Shown here: one piece after another, positions 8,022 through 15,837 of the stretch
How the letters are laid out: each line of letters starts with the position of its first letter
Numbering within the stretch: the first letter of the stretch is position 1
NCBI GenBank assembly: GCA_902492655.1
Contig: CABUMF010000003.1
Location: forward strand, 23,564 to 87,563
DNA length: 64,000 nt
From: an uncultured Eubacteriales bacterium
GTDB taxonomy: Bacteria > Bacillota > Clostridia > HGM11514
Direction of reading: 5' to 3'
The notes under the pieces: model-generated
What the model saw: only the letters and a program-made list of their open reading frames with translations
What the model was told of the DNA's origin: nothing
The model's database searches: none
Position numbers and translations under genes: made by a program

Positions 8022-10367
8022 ATGGGTTTTATTAAAAGAAATTCTATCGAGCTAAAGTTTTTTGCGGTGTTTTTCCTGTTTGCGGCGGCTCTTACTCAGT
8101 GTTCGGTTTCCCCTCTCATATACCCGGATGAGGCAGGCTATATCGGGTGGGTTTACAAGCTGATTTACGGAAGCGGTGACGGACTTCGGTATCTTCCGGG
8201 ATACAGTCTTTTGATTTCACCCGCATTTTTGATTTGCGACGGAATAAGAACCGCCTTTATGCTTGTCACGCTGATAAACTCTGCTCTGTACGGGCTTTTT
8301 GCGGCAGTTTGTCTTAAGATTTCAAAGGTATTCAATTTTGAAAATCCTCTGCTTTGCGCCGCTGCGGTTGCGCTTTATCCGTCTGTTGCTATATATGCAA
8401 ACCTTGCTCTTTGCGAGGTTCTTTTGTCCTTTATTTTTGTTGCAATGCTCTATTTTGTGTACAGGCTTTCAGAGAATACAGCATCAAAAACAAATTGGGC
8501 AATGCTTATATTTTTGGCCGTTTATGCGTGTATGACTCATTCACGGGCGGTAGGTCTTATTCCTGCGGTTATTTTGGCGATTGCACCTGCGGTTTTCTCG
8601 AAAGGCTCAAAACGCATGAAAGTTATTTTTTCTGCGATTTGTGCTGTCGGTGTTTTATGCGTGGTGGGGCTGTTTTTGTACCTTTTGGCACATTCGGAAA
8701 CCGTTAATGCGGCTCATATGCTGGGACAGATGAAAAATCTTCTGTCACCTCGGGGCTTTATAAACTTTATCACAACGCTTATTTCACAGTTTTCTTATCT
8801 TGAAATGGCGACCTACGGATTTTTGGTTGTGGGAATATATTATGCGTTTTCGGCACTCAGGGACGAAAAACTGCGTTCCGCGGCGATGTTTTCTCTTTTA
8901 TCAATTTGCTTTGCAGCAATAATTTCCGCAGTTTTTCTGTATCACCACGAGCGGCCGGACCATATAATTTACGGAAGATATAATGAGTATGCTCTTTCCG
9001 GCATTATGTTTTTCGGTATTTCGGGCTTTCTCAAATCCGGAGCTAAACGCAGATTGCTGTTGTTTTCGCTTTTGTCCGGGGTAATTACCGGGGCTTTGTA
9101 TTCAAAAACGCTTGTGGGTTTAGACAATAATCTTTGTCACACCTGGGGGATATACCTTTATAAAGCATTTTTCTTCAAATTTTCGTATATTGAGGTTTTT
9201 GCTCTTTTCTTTTTGGTGTCTGCGGTATTATTCCTTATAAAAAAGCCGAAGATTACCGTTGCTTTGCTTTGTGTTTTGTTCGCTGTGGGAATAATTTATA
9301 CGGAATATGATTATTTTTATAACGGCGCACAGCCGAGGCAGGAATATCCTCAACTTGCATCGCTTTTAAAGGACGAAAAAACGGTTTCCGCCGATGTTAT
9401 AGAGGGCGACTCAATGGTATATCCTTGGGAATACTATAATTATACGGTTTACAACAAAAATCTTTCCTTCAAAGATAATTCGAGATACACGCTCTGCCGC
9501 AAAAGGCTTGACGATATGGTTCTGATAGGCAAAGAAAAGTATTCACCCGTTTATCTTTATGCAAAAGACGGAACGGCGGTCGATGAAACGGGTGAGCCGA
9601 GGGCTTCTGTGACAGTTACGGCAAGCGATGACAATTACATTGCGGTGACATATGAAAATTTAGGCGCTCCGTGGCTTTGCCTTGACAGTGCGGACGATAC
9701 CGTCAGCGCCGTTCGTGCGGGGATGAGAGTTTATAAAGACGGAGTATTGATAGACGATGTGCGTCGGGATTTTGCCGATAATGTCTATGAAAAAGCAGGC
9801 GTTATATTTGATTTCCCCTATGAAAACGGCGAGTACACGGTGATTATCGAAACAATACGAGAATTTAAATTTCGGGGCGGGGAGCTTTCTTTGAGCGTGA
9901 ATGTTTCGGAAGACGGTATTGACATAAATGAAAGCAATGCCGTAATTTCTGCCGGATTTACCGAATTCGATCCTCTGCAGATTAAGGGAGCGGAAGGCTT
10001 TTACAGATATTATGTAATGCCCTCCGGAGCAAAACTGACGGGACTTTATCTTAACGGAAGCTATCTTACGATTGAAACCTTCGGGGAGCACGAACAGCTT
10101 GATGTGGAGGTTTTGGGGAACGGTAAGCCTCTTGAGTTTATAAGCTTTGACGGCAAAAACTATGTTTTTGAGATTTCCGAACCCATAGAAGAGCTTGAAA
10201 TAAGGTCATCCACATATAAGTATTGCGATAACGCCCTTTCGTTTTTGACTACGGAATCAAACATAAAAGCGGTTGATTATTTTGTAAGAGGTATGAAAAA
10301 GGTATTTGATGTAAGGCTTGACCACCGTGATTACGGTGTTGATATTAAAAAAATACATATAGATTAG
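8022..10367 (+). CDS. Large polytopic membrane protein, GT-C glycosyltransferase-like
   Basis: A 781-residue protein. Residues 1-430 contain about eleven hydrophobic helices, and the remaining 350 residues are soluble and beta-rich. The first extracellular loop carries PDEAGYIGW (about 35-43), resembling the acidic D-E loop motif of lipid-linked-sugar glycosyltransferases of the ArnT/PMT type, which bind a divalent metal there. It would use a polyprenyl-phosphate sugar on the outer face of the membrane. Substrate and product are unknown, and I assign no name. No promoter is visible in the 17 bases after the divIC hairpin, so transcription is probably read-through from divIC. Confidence 0.6.
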   Translation: MGFIKRNSIELKFFAVFFLFAAALTQCSVSPLIYPDEAGYIGWVYKLIYGSGDGLRYLPGYSLLISPAFLICDGIRTAFMLVTLINSALYGLFAAVCLKISKVFNFENPLLCAAAVALYPSVAIYANLALCEVLLSFIFVAMLYFVYRLSENTASKTNWAMLIFLAVYACMTHSRAVGLIPAVILAIAPAVFSKGSKRMKVIFSAICAVGVLCVVGLFLYLLAHSETVNAAHMLGQMKNLLSPRGFINFITTLISQFSYLEMATYGFLVVGIYYAFSALRDEKLRSAAMFSLLSICFAAIISAVFLYHHERPDHIIYGRYNEYALSGIMFFGISGFLKSGAKRRLLLFSLLSGVITGALYSKTLVGLDNNLCHTWGIYLYKAFFFKFSYIEVFALFFLVSAVLFLIKKPKITVALLCVLFAVGIIYTEYDYFYNGAQPRQEYPQLASLLKDEKTVSADVIEGDSMVYPWEYYNYTVYNKNLSFKDNSRYTLCRKRLDDMVLIGKEKYSPVYLYAKDGTAVDETGEPRASVTVTASDDNYIAVTYENLGAPWLCLDSADDTVSAVRAGMRVYKDGVLIDDVRRDFADNVYEKAGVIFDFPYENGEYTVIIETIREFKFRGGELSLSVNVSEDGIDINESNAVISAGFTEFDPLQIKGAEGFYRYYVMPSGAKLTGLYLNGSYLTIETFGEHEQLDVEVLGNGKPLEFISFDGKNYVFEISEPIEELEIRSSTYKYCDNALSFLTTESNIKAVDYFVRGMKKVFDVRLDHRDYGVDIKKIHID

Positions 10368-10378
10368 GAGGTCTATTT

Positions 10379-10987
10379 ATGAAAATGAATATTACGATCG
10401 CAAGACAATACGGCAGCGGAGGACACGACATCGGAAGGCTTGTTGCACAATGGTTGGGAATAGATTTTTACGATAAGGAAATTCTTGCAATAGCCGCCAA
10501 GGAAAGCGGAATAGATGTTGCTCACTTTGAGGCGGCGGACGAAAAGCCCACAAACAGCTTTTTGTATTCCATTGCGATGTCGGGCCAGATTTATGCCAAT
10601 GCCGGAGACTTTTTGACAAATGACAAGCTTTTTGCATTCCAAAGCAATGCGATTCTCAAAACTGCCCGGGAAAATGCCGGTGTTTTTGTCGGTCGCTGTG
10701 CTGATTATATTTTGCGTGACTTGCCGAATGTTGTGAAGGTGTTTATCCATTCGGACGACGAATCGAGAATTAAAAGAATAACGGAAATCAAAAATGTCGG
10801 AGAAGCGGAAGCAAAGAGCATTATCAAAAAGGCTGACAAAAAGAGAATGAGCTACTATAATTTCTATGCGGACGGGAAATGGGGAGATCAATCCCTTTAT
10901 GACCTCTCAATCAACTCCGCAAAGCTCGGGATAGAAGGAACAGCCGAGGCAATATGCGATTTTGTTAAAAGAGTTGAAAATGTATAA
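10379..10987 (+). CDS. Cytidylate kinase-like family protein
   Basis: A 202-residue P-loop protein. The phosphate-binding stretch is RQYGSGGHDIGRLVA (about 9-23), in place of the GxxGxGK form of true cytidylate kinase. VFVGRCADYIL (about 102-112) and a C-terminal segment LYDLSINSAKLG (about 179-190) follow. It belongs to the widespread clostridial AAK_26 group, whose substrate is not established. A GGAGG ribosome binding site precedes ATG 10379. It lies 11 bases behind the large membrane protein and ends at a strong terminator, so the two probably form one unit. Confidence 0.82.
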   Translation: MKMNITIARQYGSGGHDIGRLVAQWLGIDFYDKEILAIAAKESGIDVAHFEAADEKPTNSFLYSIAMSGQIYANAGDFLTNDKLFAFQSNAILKTARENAGVFVGRCADYILRDLPNVVKVFIHSDDESRIKRITEIKNVGEAEAKSIIKKADKKRMSYYNFYADGKWGDQSLYDLSINSAKLGIEGTAEAICDFVKRVENV

Positions 10988-10991
10988 GTAA

Positions 10992-11039
10992 GCGGTCAGG
11001 CAGAAGAAGGCTCGTATTTTCTGCCTGACCGCATTTTTT
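10992..11039 (+). terminator. Rho-independent terminator
   Basis: A 14-base-pair perfect stem GCGGTCAGGCAGAA (10992-11005) / TTCTGCCTGACCGC (11019-11032) followed by ATTTTTTTA. It ends the unit on the plus strand and also faces the 3' end of the minus-strand lipoprotein gene. Confidence 0.93.
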
Positions 11040-11319
11040 AAAACAGACATTCCTTTTTGCTGTACTTTATCACCTCGCCGTCGCTTGCGTCAAGCTTAAA
11101 TAAGTATTCGGTTTTTCCGTAGTTGAACGATACGAGATATATGGGCTTTCCGTGGTCGTAGCCCAGATTTGTTTTAAGATGAAGTGCGTCCGAAAGCGAT
11201 AATCCTGCGGAGCGTACAGCAATTCTTTCCGCCTTATCCGAGCTTATGTTTGCATCCTTTCCGCAGCCCGAAAGAATGACGCAAAAAATTATGCAAATTA
11301 TAATCAGAAATCGTTTCAT
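11038..11319 (-). CDS. Small PepSY-domain lipoprotein
   Basis: A 93-residue secreted lipoprotein. The signal peptide MKRFLIIICIIFCVILSGC ends in the lipobox LSGC with the lipidated Cys at residue 19. The mature part has the PepSY pattern of an N-terminal helix (KAERIAVRSAG) followed by two strands and the closing YLFKLDASDGEVIKY. PepSY domains are often found near peptidases and proposed to inhibit them. No partner is evident here. It is transcribed alone, opposite to both neighbours. Confidence 0.8.
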   Translation of the reverse strand: MKRFLIIICIIFCVILSGCGKDANISSDKAERIAVRSAGLSLSDALHLKTNLGYDHGKPIYLVSFNYGKTEYLFKLDASDGEVIKYSKKECLF

Positions 11320-11369
11320 GATAAATTCCCCCTACTACTATTATTTATTCATAATATTTGATATTTATG

Positions 11370-11398
11370 TTTACTTTTTCGGTAATTTGTAGTAAAAT
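11370..11398 (+). promoter_or_regulatory. Promoter of the SGNH hydrolase gene
   Basis: TTTACT (11370-11375) and TAAAAT (11393-11398) with a 17-base spacer, 20 bases before a GTG start with an AGGAGGTGAT ribosome binding site. Confidence 0.6.
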
Positions 11399-11418
11399 AT
11401 ATCAGGAGGTGATGAAGC

Positions 11419-12513
11419 GTGGATTATGTTTCTGTTTTCAGTGATGATTTTTCATCCCCTGAATGGAAGGTAAAAAACGGTGATTGCGATTTGCTTTGCA
11501 AAGGTATTTTGCAAAGGTGCGGCGGATACCGTGATTTTACGCTCCAGAATGTGCTTTATCTTGACAGGCTGTACGGTGCGGATAAAAGAATTTGCCGAAT
11601 AGAGGCTGAGTTTTATGCCGATTCAGTTATGAACATACATTTTTTCAGAACGGACACCACCGGGCAGTTGCCTAACGAAAGTGAATTTGTTGTGGATTTC
11701 AAAAATCAAAGGCTTGCAATGTGCGCCCTTTGCGATGAGCGGTTTATATATGACGAAAGCTATGTTTGCGAGAGCGATTTTAGCCTTAAGCCGGGCGTAT
11801 ATACCGTTGAGATTGAAAAGGATGACTGCATAAATATCTTAAGAATCAAAGGAGAAAGAACCTATTCGTTAAAATTGTTCGGTGTTTCGGCAGGCTGTCA
11901 GCAAGGCTTTTACGGGCTTTCGCTAAGGGAAGGAACGCCGTTCAGGCTTAAAAATATTGATATAAGCATAATGAACCGTCCTAAAATCTGCTTTGTGGGC
12001 GACAGCATAACGGAAGGTTGCAGATTGAACGAAATGTCGGGCAAGGAAGCAAGAAAATACTGCTATTCGAGAATTCTTCGTGAAAGAATAGGAAACTGCC
12101 TGATTTCTGCCGCCGGAAGCGACACCATAGATCATGTGCTTCAGAAATTTGAAACCGAATATAAATATATTCATCCCGAGTACATTTCGGTTATTATCGG
12201 GACGAACGGCTCAAATGAGGACAACAGTGCGGAAAATTACAAAAAAATAGCGGACAAATGCAATGAATACGGCATAAAGCTGATATTAAACCATATACCG
12301 CCCACAGATTATTGCGATTATAGGACAAGAAACATAAATATTGACTCTGTCGGCGCAATCGGGTTTGACACAGAAACGGTTCTGCTTAAAGACGGAAAAC
12401 TCGATGAGGATAAATTCGACAGTGATATGATTCATCCGAACGCCAACGGAAACCGTGCAATAGCGGATTATTTTTACGAAAAAATTGTTGAGGTGATTGA
12501 AAATGACATATAA
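11419..12513 (+). CDS. SGNH/GDSL-family esterase or hydrolase with N-terminal beta-domain
   Basis: A 364-residue protein with no signal peptide. Residues 1-180 look like a beta-sandwich accessory domain. The catalytic SGNH domain follows: ICFVGDSITEG (about 191-201, nucleophile Ser), IIGTNGSNED (block III Asn, about 257-266) and DMIHPNANGN (about 336-345, Asp-His of block V). Such enzymes remove acyl or acetyl groups from sugars, lipids or peptides, and substrate is not predictable. The GTG start is preceded by AGGAGGTGAT. The stop codon lies inside the next gene, indicating coupling with ywlG. Confidence 0.82.
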   Translation: MDYVSVFSDDFSSPEWKVKNGDCDLLCKGILQRCGGYRDFTLQNVLYLDRLYGADKRICRIEAEFYADSVMNIHFFRTDTTGQLPNESEFVVDFKNQRLAMCALCDERFIYDESYVCESDFSLKPGVYTVEIEKDDCINILRIKGERTYSLKLFGVSAGCQQGFYGLSLREGTPFRLKNIDISIMNRPKICFVGDSITEGCRLNEMSGKEARKYCYSRILRERIGNCLISAAGSDTIDHVLQKFETEYKYIHPEYISVIIGTNGSNEDNSAENYKKIADKCNEYGIKLILNHIPPTDYCDYRTRNINIDSVGAIGFDTETVLLKDGKLDEDKFDSDMIHPNANGNRAIADYFYEKIVEVIENDI

Positions 12514-13048
12514 GGAAGATGCAAAAAAAGCGGTTCTTGAGGTTATAGAGGCTTCAAAGATAAAAAAGGGCGAGCTGTTTGTTGTAGGCTGTTCCTCCAG
12601 TGAAATCATAGGCAAAAAAATCGGTACGGATTCAAATGTCGATGTGGCAAAGGAGGTATTTGACGCGATATATGAGGTTCTTTCCGAAAGGGGCATATAT
12701 ATGGCGGCGCAGTGCTGCGAGCATCTTAACCGCGCTCTCATAATTGAGGCGGAGGCCGCCGAAAAATTCGGATATTTGCCCGTAAATGCCGTACCCCAGC
12801 CGAAGGCGGGAGGCTCCTTTGCAACGGCGGCATATAAGGCGTTCAAAAATCCTGTTGCGGTTGAGAAAATAAGCGCAAAGGCAGGAATGGACATCGGAGA
12901 AACGCTTATCGGTATGCATATTGCACCTGTTTGCGTGCCTCTAAGAATTTCCGTAAAAAAAATCGGGGAAGCCAACCTTATTTGTGCTCGTTCCCGTCTT
13001 AAATTTATAGGCGGAGCAAGGGCTGTGTATAACGAGGAGTTGATGTGA
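12503..13048 (+). CDS. ywlG: TIGR01440 family protein YwlG
   Basis: A 181-residue cytosolic protein of the YwlG/DUF436 family, found across Firmicutes with unknown biochemical function. Recognisable blocks are VVGCSSSEIIGKKIG (about 29-43), AAQCCEHLNRALI (about 68-80) and the C-terminal IGMHIAPVCVPLR (about 135-147). ATG 12503 is chosen because GAGGTG sits six bases upstream, which excludes the TTG two codons earlier. It overlaps the SGNH gene by 11 bases and shares one base with the following methyltransferase start. Confidence 0.88.
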   Translation: MTYKEDAKKAVLEVIEASKIKKGELFVVGCSSSEIIGKKIGTDSNVDVAKEVFDAIYEVLSERGIYMAAQCCEHLNRALIIEAEAAEKFGYLPVNAVPQPKAGGSFATAAYKAFKNPVAVEKISAKAGMDIGETLIGMHIAPVCVPLRISVKKIGEANLICARSRLKFIGGARAVYNEELM

Positions 13049-13629
13049 TGTATCAAAACGCAATCGAGCTTTCCCACGAGTATATTGAAAGAACGGTAGT
13101 GCCTAAAGATACGGTGATAGATGCCACCGCAGGAAACGGCAACGATACGCTTTTCCTTGCAAACCTTGTAGGAGACGGCGGCAAGGTATATGCGTTTGAT
13201 ATACAAAAATCCGCTGTCGAGAACACAAAAAAGAGGCTTTCCGATGCCGGAGTTTCGGATCGCTGTGAGGTAATACTTGACGGGCACCAGAACATGAAAA
13301 AGTATGTGACCGGCCCCGTTAAAGCGGTTATGTTTAATTTCGGGTATCTTCCGGGAGGGGATCACAGTATATTTACTTCCGCAGAGACATCCATTCCGGC
13401 AATAAATGCGGCAATGGAGCTTATTTCGGATGACGGAATAATCACGCTTGCGATTTATTACGGAGGCGACAGCGGCTTTGAAGAACATGATGCACTGCTA
13501 AACTATCTAAAAACCATAAGCAACAAGGAATACAGCGTATTATATCATGATTTTATCAATTATCCGAATTGTCCGCCTCTTGTGGTCAGTATAACAAGGA
13601 GTAAAAAAGGATGCAAAAAGCGATATTAG
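13048..13629 (+). CDS. mnmM: Class I SAM-dependent methyltransferase, YtqB/MnmM type
   Basis: A 193-residue Rossmann methyltransferase of the rRNA_methylase Pfam family. The SAM site is VIDATAGNGNDT (about 23-34). The likely catalytic segment is VMFNFGYLPGGDH (about 93-105), and the C-terminus is NCPPLVVSITR. Members of this group (Bacillus YtqB, renamed MnmM) methylate aminomethyl-2-thiouridine at the tRNA wobble position, and the assignment to that reaction is by family. ATG 13048 is preferred over GTG 13045 because GGAG lies eight bases upstream. It overlaps ywlG by one base and hflX by 19 bases. Confidence 0.85.
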   Translation: MYQNAIELSHEYIERTVVPKDTVIDATAGNGNDTLFLANLVGDGGKVYAFDIQKSAVENTKKRLSDAGVSDRCEVILDGHQNMKKYVTGPVKAVMFNFGYLPGGDHSIFTSAETSIPAINAAMELISDDGIITLAIYYGGDSGFEEHDALLNYLKTISNKEYSVLYHDFINYPNCPPLVVSITRSKKGCKKRY

Positions 13630-14846
13630 TCGGCATAAATACAGGAACACGCGGAATACTTGAGGATTCGAGCGAGGAAACAATGAACGAACTTTCGGCT
13701 CTTGCCGAAACCGCAGGTGCGCAAACCGTTTCTGTCGTAATTCAGAATAGGCAACTTGCAGAGCCCGCAACGCTCATCGGCAAAGGGAAGCTCGAGGAGG
13801 TTTGCGAGCTTTGCAGAATACACGAGCCGGACTATGTGATATTCGATGATGAATTGTCGGGTTCTCAGGTGAGAAATCTTGAAGAAGCAACAGGCACAAC
13901 GGTTATTGACAGAAGCAGGCTTATTCTCGATATTTTTGCTAAAAGGGCAACAACGGGTGAGGGAAAGTGTCAGGTTGAGCTTGCACAGCTTAAATATATG
14001 CTTCCGAGGCTTTCGGGAATAGGCGCATCACTTTCCCGTCAGGGAGGCGGAATAGGCTCAAGAGGGCCGGGAGAAACAAAGCTTGAAGCCGACAGGCGGC
14101 ACATCGGAGCAAGGATAAGCAAGCTGAGAGCAGATCTTAAGGAAATAGAAAAGCACCGCGGTGTTATGCGCAGTCAAAGGCTTAAAAGCGGAGTGAAGTC
14201 GGTTGCGATAGTAGGTTATACAAATGCCGGAAAATCCACTCTTATCAACACTCTTACAAATGCGGGAGCGGTTTCTGAGGACAAGCTTTTTTGCACTCTT
14301 GACCCTCTTACAAAAAAGCTCAGAATAGAGGATGAGCTTGATGTTGTGCTTACAGATACCGTAGGTTTTATAAGGAAGCTTCCGCATCACCTTGTCGAGG
14401 CTTTTAAATCCACGCTTGAGGAAAGCGTTTATGCGGATCTTATTTTGCACGTTGTGGATGCTTCCTCCCCTGAGTTTGAGGCGCATATGATGGTGGTTAA
14501 CAATCTTCTTGCAGAGCTCGGCGCAGGCGAAAAACCCGTTATAATCGTTCTGAACAAAGCGGATAAGGCGGAATTTATACCCAATATTTCAAATTCCGTT
14601 GTTATTTCCGCAAAAACAGGCGAAGGGACAAACGAGCTTTTGCACCTCATAAAAACAACTCTTGAACCGCCCAAAAGAAAGGTTCGGCTGTTGATTCCTT
14701 ATACTGACGGTGCGGTAGTATCGTTTGTTTATGAAAACTGTAAAATCGAATCGGAAAACCATACCGAAAACGGCTGTGAGCTGACGGCTACGGTCGAAAA
14801 CGAGCATTTTTCCAAAGTAGAAAGGTATGTTACGGATGAGTTATAG
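13611..14846 (+). CDS. hflX: Ribosome-splitting GTPase HflX
   Basis: A 411-residue GTPase that binds the 50S subunit and rescues or splits stalled ribosomes under stress. The N-terminal HflX domain contains ATLIGKGKLEEV (about 53-64) and the glycine patch GGGIGSRGPGETKLE (about 146-160). The G domain has G1 GYTNAGKST (about 202-210), DTVGF and NKAD. The start ATG lies inside the preceding methyltransferase gene, and its own end overlaps the YigZ-family gene, giving a run of five overlapping genes. Confidence 0.95.
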   Translation: MQKAILVGINTGTRGILEDSSEETMNELSALAETAGAQTVSVVIQNRQLAEPATLIGKGKLEEVCELCRIHEPDYVIFDDELSGSQVRNLEEATGTTVIDRSRLILDIFAKRATTGEGKCQVELAQLKYMLPRLSGIGASLSRQGGGIGSRGPGETKLEADRRHIGARISKLRADLKEIEKHRGVMRSQRLKSGVKSVAIVGYTNAGKSTLINTLTNAGAVSEDKLFCTLDPLTKKLRIEDELDVVLTDTVGFIRKLPHHLVEAFKSTLEESVYADLILHVVDASSPEFEAHMMVVNNLLAELGAGEKPVIIVLNKADKAEFIPNISNSVVISAKTGEGTNELLHLIKTTLEPPKRKVRLLIPYTDGAVVSFVYENCKIESENHTENGCELTATVENEHFSKVERYVTDEL

Positions 14847-15465
14847 GACTGTAGTCGGCGATGGAAGCGGAGAATATGTTGAAAAGCGTTCCAAATTTAT
14901 CGCAAATGCCTACCATGTTGAATCCGAGGAGGAGGCACTTGCGATAATCGAGGAAACACGAAAAAAATATTGGGATGCACGCCATTGCGTCTATGCATAT
15001 GTAATAAGAAACAATAATATTGCAAGGTTTTCGGACGACGGCGAGCCTTCAAAAAGCGCCGGAGCACCGATTATGGATATATTAAGTCGGGAAGGTCTTT
15101 ACGATTGCCTGATTACTGTTGTTCGATATTTCGGAGGGGTGCTTTTGGGAGTCGGAGGTCTTGTCCGGGCATATTCCGTGAGCGCAAAAAGCGCAATCGA
15201 GGATGCGGGAACCGTCCTTATGGAGCCGTGCAGCGTTTTTGGGGTTACGGTTTCTTATTCCGATTGGGGAAAGCTCCAGAATATTGTGCGCACGGATAAT
15301 GCCCAAATTACAAAATCCGAGTTTTCCGAGAATGTCTATGCGGAAATTACCGTAAAATCAGAACTTTCGGAAAAATTAAGGGCGGACATAAACGAAATTT
15401 TTAACGCTTCGCTTGAACTTTCGCTTATTTGCGAGGAGTACAGAGGAGTAAACTGTGGCTTGTAA
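14836..15465 (+). CDS. YigZ/IMPACT-family protein
   Basis: A 209-residue protein with the two-domain YigZ fold. The N-terminal IMPACT domain carries KRSKFIANAYHV, ARHCVYAYVI and FSDDGEPSKSAGAPIM (about 62-77), followed by TVVRYFGGVLLGVGGLVRAY (about 94-113). The C-terminal DUF1949-like part covers about 135-205. Its function in bacteria is unclear, and its relatives regulate translation in eukaryotes. ATG 14836 is chosen over 14827 because AAAGG lies ten bases upstream of the former. The start overlaps the end of hflX. Confidence 0.88.
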   Translation: MSYRTVVGDGSGEYVEKRSKFIANAYHVESEEEALAIIEETRKKYWDARHCVYAYVIRNNNIARFSDDGEPSKSAGAPIMDILSREGLYDCLITVVRYFGGVLLGVGGLVRAYSVSAKSAIEDAGTVLMEPCSVFGVTVSYSDWGKLQNIVRTDNAQITKSEFSENVYAEITVKSELSEKLRADINEIFNASLELSLICEEYRGVNCGL

Positions 15466-15837
15466 ACAAAATTTAACAAAAAATATGCTTGACAAACGGT
15501 GGGGTTATATATTATAATTGAGTAGGAATAATATGAAAAAAACCTCTGTTGAGCAAACAATTACGGTTTTAAATATAAATTTTTTCTTTTTTTATTTTAT
15601 TTTACATATATAAAAGTTAAATATTTATTTTTTAAAGCTTATCCCTGCTGTAATCATATTCCGACAGAGGGTCCTTCGGGGCATATTCGGATGTTTTTTC
15701 GGCATGGGTTTTTTGTTTTTTGGAGGATATGCATTCCGCAGTGCTTCTTGCCAAAGCGTGTGGTAATGTGGGGTTTCCCGTTTTTCCATCGTCGTACGGG
15801 AATGTTTTAATTTATGTTTAAGGAGGTGTAGTCGCAT
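15466..15837 (+). promoter_or_regulatory. Promoter and long leader of rny
   Basis: No convincing gene is present. A strong promoter, TTGACA (15489-15494), 18-base spacer, TATAAT (15513-15518), predicts a transcript start near 15525 and therefore a leader of about 310 bases before rny. Up to about 15640 the leader is extremely AT-rich with long T runs. Then, from about 15645 to 15805, it becomes GC-richer and can pair. One hairpin is TTCCCGT (15775-15781) / ACGGGAA (15796-15802), and an imperfect pairing exists between 15731-15743 and 15756-15768. An AGGAGGTG ribosome binding site ends the region. Two tiny frames (15533-15613, 15729-15821) have unconvincing initiation or composition. Confidence 0.6.

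Noticed and set aside
12286..13488. 400-codon minus-strand open frame
   Set aside because: It covers three recognised plus-strand genes (end of the SGNH gene, ywlG, mnmM) and shows no domain.
15533..15613. Possible 26-codon leader peptide in front of rny
   Set aside because: The ribosome binding site is only a weak AGTAGGA, and the Phe-rich product follows from T-rich DNA. It is not convincing.
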